From positions 1,860,001-1,924,000 of the forward strand of contig CM070511.1 of assembly GCA_036346375.1 (NCBI GenBank): a stretch of 64,000 bases of DNA. The letters run 5' to 3'. The notes under the pieces were generated by a model. It was not told the DNA's origin. It ran no database searches and saw only the letters and a program-made list of their open reading frames with translations. Below are positions 44,460 through 55,218 of this stretch, in pieces. How positions within the stretch are numbered: the stretch's first letter is position 1; each line of letters starts with the position of its first letter. The position numbers and the translations under genes are program-made. This DNA comes from Guadua angustifolia (lineage: Eukaryota > Streptophyta > Magnoliopsida > Poales > Poaceae).

Positions 44460-46500
44460 TTGATGGCTTTCTTCACCGCCGGCGGCGCATCTGCGCCGAG
44501 GAGCTGATCCGCCGGTTCTCGACCGTCTCCACCCGTGGGAGAGTTAAATACTACGCCCGCCGCTCCTCGAGCTTCGGGCGTTCGCCCACGAGCACAGACT
44601 CATCGCCGTCACCCTCGGCAACCTCCGGCTAGAGACCCGTCACGGACTCGGCGCGGAACCCGTGGACACCGGCTGCCCGTGCGGCGCGCAAGCTTCTTGC
44701 TCGCGGTGGCGACCCGCCTCCGCCCGCTCGCATCTCGTGGCGATGGTGCGCTATCGGTCGGCCTCATCACGACTTCGCCGGAAAACCTCTCCGACCACGA
44801 CTCGGCTCCGACCACGGAGCACACTACGGACGAAGTTGTACTCGTGGAGTGCAACATGTCGAGCGTGGAGGATTCGCCGCCACCCGTCGGCTCAGAGCCG
44901 CCGCCCAGTAGCGTCGGCGCGAGGCGGAGAATCAGCAGAAGCGCCGAAACCTCAAGCTCGCCATCTTTGAGCTTCAGCGGCGTGGCGCTTGGAGGCCCAA
45001 AGGCCAAGCTTGACAAACTCGAGCCGACACAGGCGAGTCGGCTGGGCCCTCGTCAGACGCCTAGCGCAAGTGCGCGCGCACGATAGGTTCACGAGCAGCT
45101 GGCCGAGAGGTCGCACACGGTCTTCCCTACTTCCCTCACGCCCGGCCAAAATGTCATTGCGGCAGCGATCTTGCTCGCGACATTCAGCCGAGGAGACCGG
45201 GGCCAGGCCACCTTCCACAACCTCCGGGGGTTGGTGGAATGTGTTGCCGTTCAACACATTCAGGCTTCCGGTTCCCCCCACTCGGGGGCTTCCTCAAGCC
45301 ACCCAAGCCCTTGACCCCTTGGATCGTCGGGTCCGTGGCCTTCCGCCCTCGGGCGACCCAGGCCTCCCGCACTCCAGCACGTGAGCACCTGGGCGAAAGC
45401 CGCGACGTCCGCGGCAGTGCAGCACCATCGAGGCACAAAAAAGGGTAACAGACTTGCGGCTGGCCCGTCGTGGGCGCGAGGCGATGGCGGCGCCACCCGT
45501 GCCCGAGCCACGACGGCCTGGGCCTCGGGCGTTTGGCGGGAGATCCGCCATGTGGACTTCCCGTCGGTTTCGGCGCCCACCAACATAACCAAGTACACTG
45601 GGGCGACAAACCCTAGTGTCTGGTTGGAAGACTTCCGGCTCGCATGCCGGGCGGGGGGAGCTACAGACGATCTTTTTATCGTCCAATACCTCCCCATCTA
45701 TCTCGCGGACTCCGCTCGAGCCTGGCTCGAGTACTTGCCCGCAGACGTCATTAGGAACTGGGCCGACTTGAAGAACCTCTTAGTCGGCAATTTCCAGGGC
45801 ACCTACAAGCGCACAGAATTCTGAGACCTAAAGAGTCTGCAAGCGGCCAGTAGGGAGAGTCTCGGGATTACATCCGCGGTTCTCCCAACAAAGGCTGTGA
45901 GCTCCCGACATCTCTGACGCAGGACGCCGTCCGGAGCATTCATCTGGCACTACTTCGAAAGCCTTGGTACATAAGCTGGGTTGCGCCAAGCCCAGAACCA
46001 CCAAAGAGCTTCTCGACATCGCCACCAACCACGCCTCTGGCGAGGAGGCTGTGGGGGCCATCTTCGACAAGGGAAGGCCAAGAAAGACAGGCGCCCCTCC
46101 AGCCGCTCGGAGCAAGCGAGGCGGAAGGAAGCGAGACCACGAAGGCCTGAGGTCGTGACCGCACCGCCTGCCAAGCGGCAGTGCGGTCGGACCCGACCAT
46201 TTCAAAAGGCGATGGACGGCCAGTGTCGCACCACAGTACCCGTCAAGCACAAGTCACTGAGGATTACGAAACCACGAGCGCTTCATTTCGGAGCCCTGCG
46301 TAAAGGAAAAGCGAACCGCGCCAGCCCCATGCGGGAGGGGGCAGACGCGAGTTCCGGAACTCGGCGGGCGCCTCATGATCTTGGCGACCGGCCGAGCTAT
46401 GCCAACAAGCGGCGGCTCAAGCTGCGCCAAGAGGTCCACACCAGCGGCCCGCGTGCCTAAGTACCTCCGGTGGTCGTCGCCGATCACCTTTGATCGAGCC
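44460..46500 (+). pseudogene. Tat-like gag, broken
   Basis: The gag core is clear at 45,540-45,830: FPSVSAPTNITKYTGATNP, ARAWLEYLPADVIRNWADLK and LLVGNFQGTYKR. It is followed by a stop and fragments such as TTKELLDIATNHASGEEAVG (about 45,997-46,060), the end of the retrotransposon gag domain. Upstream 44,460-45,530 is GC-rich low-complexity leader or gag N-terminus with frame changes. Confidence 0.8.
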
Positions 46501-46769
46501 GACCACCCCGACCACGTTCCGCACTTTGGGGAGATATCCTGAGTGCGTGGCCCCCGTGGGTCGGCGCTGTCTAAGGTGCTCATGGATGGCGGCGGCATTT
46601 CAGCATCCTTTATGTTGAGACTTTTGGCGCCATAGGGATCCTCGCCGCGTCTTCGACCGAAACATGGCGCTCTCCACAGCGTCGTCCCTAACCTGCGCAG
46701 CCTACCCACTCAGGCGGATCGTCTGCCGGTCACCTTCAGGGGCCCGAAAATTTCGGACGAAACCCTCAC

Positions 46770-49700
46770 CTTGAGGTCGTGGAGTTTCCTGGCTCCTACC
46801 ACGCCATCATGGGGAGGCCATGCTACGCCAAGTTCATGGCGGTCCCCAACTACACCTACCTCAAGCTAAAGATGCCGGGGCCGTGGGGAGTCATCACCGT
46901 GGCCGTGTCTTTTCAGCTCGCCTACAACTGCAAGCAAAGAAGTTGCGACCTGGCTTCGACGATCATTGCATCCGCCGAGCTCGAAATCCTTCAGAGGGAA
47001 ACCCCCGAATCCGCCCCCGACTCCAGCAAGTCGGGGCCTGGCTCCTTCAAGTCCGTCGAGGACACCAAGGAGGTCACGGTCGATCCCGAAGATCTGGCCA
47101 AGACCGTGCGGATCGGAGCCACGCTTCCCGCCAAATAGGAAGGCGCGCTCGTCGACTTCCTCCACGCTAATCGGGATGTCTTCGCATGGAAGCCGTCGAC
47201 ATGCGGTATATCCGAGGAAATCGCCGAGCACTCCTTGAACATCAGACCGGCTCAAGGCGGTGCATGCCTAACGCTATGCCGCTTCGGCGAGGAAAGGCGC
47301 AGGTCATCGGCCAGCGATCGCCAAGCCGTTGCATGGTTTATAAAAGAGGTCCGTCACCCCGGTGGTAGCCAACCTATGACTTGTAAAAAAGAAATCGGGG
47401 CAATGGAGAATGTGCGTTGATTACATGGGCCTGAACAAGGCATATCCCAAGGACCATTTTCCATTGCCTCGCATCGACCAAGTTGTCGACTCCACCGCGG
47501 GGTGCGAATCCCTATCATTTCTGGATGCCTACTCAAGCTACCACCAGATAGCGATGAAAGAGTCCGACCAGCTCGCGACCTCTTTCATCACTCCATTCGG
47601 CTCGTTTTGTTCACGTCGAACGATAGCGTTTGGTCTAAAAAGCAGCGGGTGCTACATACCGGCGATGTATGCAAGCGTGTTTCGACGACAAATCGGATGT
47701 AACTGTCGAGGCGTCGTTGACAACATCGTCGTCAAAACTAAGAAGGTTAGCGATCTCGTCATGCGACTTAGAAGAGACTTTTGCAAACCTCGGCGGTTTT
47801 GCATAAGGCTCAACCGAAATCGTGCGTTTTGGGTCCCCAAAGGAAAACTGGGCTTCATCATCTCGAAACGCGACGCAGACGGCCAACCGAGGAGAAGATA
47901 TCCGCGATCATGAAGATGGGCCTGATAGCCAACCTGAAAGAAGTCCAGAAGTTGACCGGATGCCTTGCAGCCTTGAGCCGTTTTGTGTCTCACCTTGGCG
48001 AGCGTGGAATGCCGCTCTACAAGCTGCTCAAGAAGTCCGACCACTTCAGCTAGACCCGCGAGGCCCAGGAGGCCCTCGACCGCCTGAAGGCCTTCCTGAC
48101 CTCACCTCCGGTACTGGTCGCTCCGGCACTAGAAGAATCGCTCCTCCTCTACGCCGCCCGCGACCGGTCGTCGTATGGCGCTCATCGTAAAGCGAACGAA
48201 GAGAGCCATGTGCTCAAGGTCGTGACGGTGTACTTCATCGGTGAAAGTACTTTCCGAGTCAAGGCTCGGTACCAGCAGTGCAAAAGTTGCTATCTGCGGT
48301 GCTCATCACGAAGAGGAGTGGTCCACTACCCGGCCGGCACCCGTCTCGTGGTGACCTCCTCGCCACTCGGGAGATCGTCGCATAAGCGCTGACGCCTCCG
48401 AAAGAATCGCCAAGTGGGCACTTGAGCTCAACGACCCGCGACATATCATCGTCCCAGGACGGTGATCAAATCGCGAGTTTTGGCCGACTTCGTCGTCGAG
48501 TGGACGAAGCTCGGTAGCGCGCCGTGCTGGAAGACCCGAAGTCTTGGGCGATGTACCGGCGGAGTCCTACACCAAAACAGGCAGTCTTTGGGTGCGTCCT
48601 CGTTTCCCCACTCGAAACAAGCTCTAATCGCCATTCGGTACGCCAGTATTGCGACCAACAACGCCGCTAAGTACAAAGCACTCGTCAACGGTCTCCGGAT
48701 CACTGCCCGACCTCGTAGCGCCGACTCTCGTGCCGCGGTGACTCCAAGCTTGTTGTCGACCAAGTCATGAAGGCCTCGAGCCTCGTGATGCCCGCATGGC
48801 GGCGTACTACAGAGGTCGCAAACTCAAGGAAAGGTTCAAGGGCTTGAGCTTCACCAGCTCAAGCGCTTCAATGGTGAGGCCGACTACCTAGTAACCTCGC
48901 CTCGACAAAGACCGGTCCCTTTGGGATCTTCGTCTCCGACCTCCTCGACCTTCCGTCATTTTGGACTACGCCGATGACCGACCGGTAGACTCCCGGTGCG
49001 ACCGCTCCGACCCCGAGCGGTGGAGCGGCGGAACCATCGAGTCGGGTCGTGGCATGTTCGTTCGACCCGACTCATTGGAGGAAGCCCTTCATCGGCCGGT
49101 GGTGACGGATCGCTCCCTGCGACCCAACCGAGGCCGGCGCCTCGCTTCGGTGGGCAAAATCGCCGTCTGGTCGAAGAAGGCCTCTACAAAGGAGCCCCTC
49201 AGAGTCCTCGAGTGCATCCCGCCGACCAAGGGCGAAGCTGCGCTTTCGATATTCATGGCGGTATCTGCGGCCACCACACGCGCCCTTGGTCCCTCGTAAA
49301 GGAAAAGCCTTCGTCAAGGCTTCTATTAATGCGACCGCCGTGGCGACGTCGAAACAAATTGTCACTTTGCGAAGGGTGTCGATTCTTTGCTCGTGACGCA
49401 TCTCCTGTGCAAGCCTTGTAAGCGATCCCGTCCGTGGCCATTCACCGTTTGGGGACTCGATCAGGTCGGACCCTACAAGAAGGTGCCGGGGGCTTGACTC
49501 ACACCTTGTCACGATCGACAAGTTCACCAAGTGGATAGAAGCAAAGCCGTGCGCCATCATCACCCGACGGCCTTGGCGACAACTTCTTCGCGACATCGTT
49601 TATCGGTTTGAGTCGAACTCCATCATCACCCGATAGCGCCGCGATTCACGGGGAAGGAGTTCCTCGAGTTACTGCGATGACTTCAACATCGCGTCGGCGG

Positions 49701-50150
49701 GCAGCGGTAGCCCATCCAGCGGACCAGCGGCGGTCGGCCAGGCGAGCGGTATGATCCTCCAAGGGCTCAAGCCTCGAATCTTGATCGATTGAAGAAATTC
49801 ACGGACGATGGGCGGCGAAGCGCCCTCCCGTCCTTTGGAGCCCTCACGGACCACGCGCCGACACAGTCGGCCGGATTTACACCATTCTTCTTCTACGGTG
49901 TCACTGCGCAAAACCGTCTTGCCAACCGACAGGGTCTGGCGCCCCCGGCGCAAGCCTTCGATGAGGCTTGGGGCTCGACAGCACAACAAGGCGCGATCGA
50001 CCAGGCTCGGCGAGGCCGCGGGCGTGGCGTTCTGTGATCGGCCAAATGTCGATAGATCGCTGCTTGGCGTTACCACGATCAGCAATTCGCGGAGGTCGCC
50101 GGCGTTGGCGACTGGTCTGTGCGAGTTCGATCCAACGTTAGCGGCCTAAG
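46770..50150 (+). pseudogene. Tat-like pol (protease, RT, RNase H, integrase), heavily decayed
   Basis: 46,779-47,138 gives the protease end (FPGSYHAIMGRPCYAKFMAV). RT: VDYMGLNKAYPKDHFPLPRI (about 47,413), FLDAYSSYHQIAM (about 47,518), and VVDNIVVKT (about 47,718), where the second Asp of the usual YVDD is Asn. Then KLGFIISKR and VQKLTGCLAALSRFVS (about 47,945). Integrase traces at 49,530-49,960 include CDDFNIA, GMILQGLKPRIL and a TxSAGFTPFF-like block. Small indels change frame every few hundred bases. Confidence 0.8.
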
Positions 50151-51090
50151 TTGTCTCCTCCGTGGGAAGGACCCTTCCGTAGTAGAGGTCCTCGACCCAG
50201 CACCTTTGGACTCAAGGGCGCGAAGAGCAACATTGTACCCAACGTGTGGAACATCGAGAAGTTAAGGAGGTTCTACCCTTGAATTTCATCCTCTTCCTCG
50301 TGTTTCCGCCAAAACTCTCGGACTCAAAGCATCGCGTGCCGACCACGTCTTGGTCCTCACGCGCGACTTCGGGCTGCTTTGTCTTGCCCGCCGCTAGGGT
50401 CGCGTCTGACCGACCATCGTGTCGCATAGCGAAACCCCTCGACCCAAATGCTATGGCCTACGCCCCAGCGGCTACGGTTGCAAAGTAGCGTCTTGCGGTC
50501 GAGGGAAGTGCCCATACAAGGCGATCCAAGGTCGATTGGGGACACGCCCCCAGGCCGCTAAGTCCTTGGCTATTCTCGCATTTTGTTCAAAGTGTTAGCG
50601 CTCTGGCCTATGCCCTAGCAACCCCAGCGGTTCCCAAAGGCTCTGATCGTTGACGGCGCTCATCACAGAAAGGGAATACGGAATATCAAGCAAAGTCCCC
50701 GAAGTCCACGACATAACGTACATATGCATTACACAAAAAACAAAAAGTTAAGTCCGGGCGTTCATGAGATCCTCAGCGGAGAGCATCATAAATCGTCGGG
50801 CTATCATTTTGCTGCAACGACCGCGCCTAGCCCTGCCACCATCTCACGCCGATGCGCACCGGCGAGCCCGGTCGGCGTCACCTTCGATCCGGCAGCCGCA
50901 GCGCCATTGGGTCGAAGGAGGCATCACGGCTGGCCCAGCAAGCCAGCATGTATTCTGCCGCGACAACAGCAGCTTCCCGCCTCTCTCGGGCAGAACGCTC
51001 ACGCAAGGCGCGGGGAAGGTCGGCTAAGGCGTCCGTCGCCTGGGTGAGCGAGCGTCTTTGCGGCCGCGATATCCTCCGGCCGGCAGGTTC

Positions 51091-51888
51091 TCACCCACAC
51101 GGCTCGAGCTCCTGCCCATACTCGAAGGCCGGGCGGATCATGGACAGGAGGTTCTCCCGCGTCGACCAGCGCTCCGCATGAAGCCTGGCCAGCTCTTCCC
51201 CGGTGTCCTCGGCACGAGCCCGCAGCGGCGCCACCTCCTCGCGCATTTTCGCGAGCTCCTCCTCGGTCATCTCAGCCCGGGCCCGCAGCGCCAGAACCTC
51301 CTCGCGCATCTTCGCGAGCTCCTCCTCAGCGGCCCGGCGTTGGGCCCGCTGCCACAGCGCATCTGCCTCGTGGGAAGCGGCCCTCGCGGCCTGGACGTCG
51401 AAGGAGGCCTTCAGCCTCGCCAATGCGGCCGACAGGTCCGCCGCCCGGGCTCCCCGCCCAGGGGGATCGCCCGCCGCGACCAAGGAGCGCCAGACGCCGC
51501 TCGGGCGGCATCCACTCCCGCCCAGCCCGCCGACAGCGCCACAGGCGGCTGGCGCGAGCTTTGAGCGAGGCCAAAGAAAAAGAAAAAGCAACTCGGCATC
51601 AGCAAGGTAGAATCGAAGCCACACAGAGACACAGTAAAGGGACTCACCCCATAAGGAGTCCCTAATCTGGAGAAGGCCGGCGAGGCGGTGATCTGCCTCC
51701 GCAAAGCGCGGTGGACCCAACATCGGCGAGGGGCCTTGGGGTCCGAGCCCCGTGAGTCCGCCGCCGCCTCCCGCTTGCCGGCTCTCCGGTCGTCCCACCA
51801 GCTCGCCATTCGCCGACTCGAAGCGCGGGAGCCGCCCCCCTTGTTTGTGTCGAAGGGAAGTGCGGGGTATGCGGCGAGGCGAAAGCAA
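51091..51888 (-). CDS. Antisense ORF with long coiled coil, in the Tat-like element
   Basis: Minus-strand frame open for 265 codons. The first ATG in this frame is at 51,723; another ATG in good context (51,809, MASWWDDRRAGKREA) is in a different frame and would need splicing or a frameshift. The C-terminal part is a strong coiled coil with a 21-residue (three-heptad) internal repeat, EELAKMREEVLALRARAEMT then EELAKMREEVAPLRARAEDT. A minus-strand CATATATAAC TATA motif is at about 51,920-51,929. The ORF lies antisense to the LTRs between pol and the 3' LTR. It stays open while gag-pol has decayed. Function unknown. Confidence 0.5.
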   Translation of the reverse strand: MLSPRRIPRTSLRHKQGGRLPRFESANGELVGRPESRQAGGGGGLTGLGPQGPSPMLGPPRFAEADHRLAGLLQIRDSLWGESLYCVSVWLRFYLADAELLFLFLWPRSKLAPAACGAVGGLGGSGCRPSGVWRSLVAAGDPPGRGARAADLSAALARLKASFDVQAARAASHEADALWQRAQRRAAEEELAKMREEVLALRARAEMTEEELAKMREEVAPLRARAEDTGEELARLHAERWSTRENLLSMIRPAFEYGQELEPCG

Positions 51889-51920
51889 TTGGTTGGAGTC
51901 TGCGCTTCGCGCCCATGATG

Positions 51921-51929
51921 TTATATATG
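51921..51929 (-). promoter_or_regulatory. TATA box for the antisense coiled-coil ORF
   Basis: Minus strand CATATATAA, about 115 bp upstream of the ATG at 51,809. Confidence 0.45.
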
Positions 51930-51999
51930 AGGTGGGGCGGGCGGCCAGCGGCGTCGCCCAGCCGAAGCGCCGTCTGGCGCACTAACTCCACGTCCGCCA

Positions 52000-54178
52000 C
52001 GGCAGGGGCGTGCCTTCCCTCTCCCCGCGCATTAAAATGTGGCGGGGCGGTATGGGGTGGAAGGACTGCGCTTGAACAAGGCGTGGCGCGACCCGCCGGT
52101 TTCGGCTCTGAAAGTTTGGGCGGTCGATGCCAACACAAGCGAAGCGGCAGGCAGCCCCAGAAAGGACCAAAGGCCCATTACCTCGCCACCCTGGTGGAAA
52201 GCCGAATGACAAGGCCAATGGTAGCGGCGTCTCCAGCGTGAGGAGTAAAAGTTAAGGCAATTCTATCCCTAAAACTTCTTCTCCTCCTTGCCCTTGTTTT
52301 CCTACTCCTCCGAGTTCGAGCGTTGTGCGGCGACCACAGCTTGGTCCCCACGCACCGCTCGGGGGCTTCAGCTCCCTACGCCCACATGGGACTATGACCC
52401 GACCGACTACTCGGTTCCCTGCGATAATCCTCCAATCCAAGTGCTCGGCCTCGCCCTAGCGGCTCACGACTTCAGTAGTGCCTTGGTGGAAGAAGTACCG
52501 CAGTGCAACTCATAGTCGATCGGGAACACGCTTCGGACCACGAGACTTCGGGGCGAAACGCGAAAAAAGTGGGAAAAGGCAAAAGCAAAGCGGCGGCGAT
52601 GGCAAAATGTGCCCCGGCACTCTGCTTGTCAATTACTTGCATCGGTAGGCGGACGCCAGTCAAACTGGACCCCTTCTCAGATGAAGCGTCGTCCGTCCCA
52701 TTGGACCGCCACGCCATGCCGCTGGAATAAAAGGAGGTGCCAGAAGACCGCTTCGGCCGATACACCGCTACGACCTCTCGATCTCGCCTGCAGGCTGGGC
52801 CAACATGGATCGAAGCAATTATGAAAAAGTCCCTACCGGACGGTGGCCTCGAGGTGGCGAAAGCTCGATGGCTCACGCATGGCAATAAGCCTAAGCGTGA
52901 ATAGGTCGAGGCAGATTCACCAAGTGGATCCCAAAGCGCCCGGTAAATAAAACATCACGGCGAGACAAAGCGAACCCTCGGTGGGTCTCTAGTTAGGTCG
53001 TGGACGACCTAATCGCCCTAACTTCGTGTCCGAGACCATACTTCAAGCTCTCCCATGGAACCGTCGGCGGGTGGCGGCCAGTGCGCTCTGGGTCGTGAAG
53101 ACGGTATGTCTGATGGGGATCGAGTAAAAAAGGTTTTTATGGGTCACCCAGTGGTCGGACACCAGCGTGAGGATCGTCCGCTCGGAGGTCGCGTGATCTC
53201 GGGGGCCCACTCGGATAACCGTTAATAGCTCCACGAGCACGGTGTTGGCCGGCGTATAGTAAACCTGCGCTTGCTCACCCCTCGGGTCCCACACTGCGGA
53301 TGGGGCGTATCGTGGGACCGACAACAGCCTACTCCCGGTAGGCGCCCTCGCGGGCGAGGACTGGGGCGGATGCCCTTGCCTAGCCGGTGTTAAACCAGGC
53401 CACCGTCGTCTAGCTACGACGTAAAACAAGCGCTCGGAAACCAGAACCTCGCCAAGGCATCTAGGCATCCCTACCGGCTAAAGTCTCGCCTAGCTCCGGC
53501 GTTAAACCAGCCTTACTAACACGTCTACCTATGACGTAAAACTAGCACACGGACACTTAAACCTCACCCAAGGCATTTGGTCGTCCGCGGCAACGTCTAG
53601 CTTCGACGTAAAACTAGCACTCGGACACTTAAACCTTGCCCAAGGCGTTTGGTCGTCCACGGCAACGACTAGCTTCGACGTAAAACCAGCGCTTGGATCT
53701 TATCTAAAAGCCCCCCGACCAAATCGGTTTGACTCAGCCGGCGATATAACCCTCGACCACTCCCGGAGCACCTTTCGGGGCTCGAGGCTACCACTGCCGA
53801 GTGCGCTCGCATACACCGACCGAGACCGGCCGACCCGGGTTAGGCGGGTCGCATAACAAAGGCAACCCTCTAATCCACTCACGCGCTCCCAGTCGGATTC
53901 TCTACACAGGCTAAAGAGACATAACCAGTTCTCAGAGCACCTTTCTCGGGCTACACCACCGATGCGCTTCGTCTTGCACACGGACAAGGCCGGACGACCA
54001 AGCCAGGCGGATATCCTCCCCAGCTTCGTCGACCACTCAAGACACGAAAGTCGGGCGGCCTCCAATAAAGGAGGGCGTCGGAAGCCGAAGCGTCACCATG
54101 CGTACGGAGAAACCGTGCCACCGAAGACGAAGGGTCCATTCAGGAACGCCTGTGTTTCAGGATGGCCCTGGGGGCTAC
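52000..54178 (+). other. Tat-like element 3' internal region, non-coding
   Basis: No gene seen. Between 53,440 and 53,700 a unit around GTCTAGC(T)TCGACGTAAAACTAGC and CTCGGACACTTAAACCT is repeated about four times (roughly 100-bp period), giving a tandem repeat close to the 3' LTR. Confidence 0.5.
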
Positions 54179-55218
54179 TGACGAATACTCATACCAGGGG
54201 TACCCCCCAGCAAGGTATACATCTATTTTAAGATCATTCTTGCATGGCAGCGAGACTGGAGGCAGCACGTGGTGCCAAAGAGGGCGGATCGTTCTGGGCC
54301 ATGTTCTAGTCAAAGGCCTCACGGGGATAAAGGATTCGGCCCGGCTATAGCCAAGGAGAGGGCTCCGACCCAGCCGGGTCGGCGTCCCGACTCCCCTGGA
54401 CCTGACGGTGATCCACGGCTCCGCGATCCCAGTCCGGCCCGAAGCTCCAACCCCGGTCCGGCGCCAAAAGGCTCCGACTGGACCGAGTGCAGCGATCCAG
54501 CCGGCTCAAACGACCTCTGGTCCGGCGCCCGAAACTCAGAGCACAGCCCTGGTAGGGCCCCCTGACAACCGGCTCCTCGACCTCCGCCACGTCGATAGTC
54601 GGCAACAAATTTGGTCACCGCCCCACGGACACGGCGACCATCTTGGGACAGTGGCTCCTTCCCAATCTTGACTGAGGGTCACGGAGTCAAGTGCCGTCCC
54701 CTCGCGTCCGCTATCGGCAGTGTGACGGAGGCGGTGCGCGCTTCCCAGCGAACAACGTCCGTTGTGTCTAACCGGCATGGGCCAAGCGAGGAACTGTCTA
54801 TCATCTAGACCAAAGATCGGGACTCACGGGCATAGCATGCCCCTACCTTTCCTCAAACTCCCGTGTAACTTTGCCGCTTCCGCCTATATAATGAGGCGGG
54901 GCCATCGAAAAAGGCGACCAAAAACAAAAAACCACGCGCGTCGGTTTTTCCCAGCGTGATTCAGCTCGAGTTTCGACCGAAACAAGCGCTTCGAGCACCT
55001 CCACTCGGACGGCGAGAGGACTGTCCTTAGCCCTGCTTGTAATCCCTCGTAGCTCCTTGCATCTTGAGCAATACAAACCGCCACCACGAACTGGAAGTAG
55101 GGACGTTTCGCCCGAACCAGTATACATCCGGGACTCCTGTAGTCTAACCATTCAAGGAGAGGGGACGCGCTGCCCCTGTACTTACAAATTTACTTGCCGG
55201 TTATACGAAACACCGACA
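54179..55218 (+). repeat. Tat-like element, right LTR
   Basis: Begins TGACGAATACTCATACCAGG, has CCTATATAATG at about 54,893, and ends ACCGACA before ACTGT. Confidence 0.88.

Larger units (their letters stand above)
43321..55218 (+). mobile_element. Tat-like Ty3/gypsy LTR retrotransposon inserted in the Ulp1-type gene
   Basis: 11,898 bp with LTRs of 1074 and 1040 bp, ends TGACG(G/A)ATACTC and ATCGACA/ACCGACA, and a perfect ACTGT duplication. Order: LTR, PBS, gag, protease/RT, RNase H and integrase remnants, antisense coiled-coil ORF, LTR. The gag-pol is riddled with small indels. Long internal size, pol order and antisense ORF suggest the Tat lineage. Confidence 0.9.
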
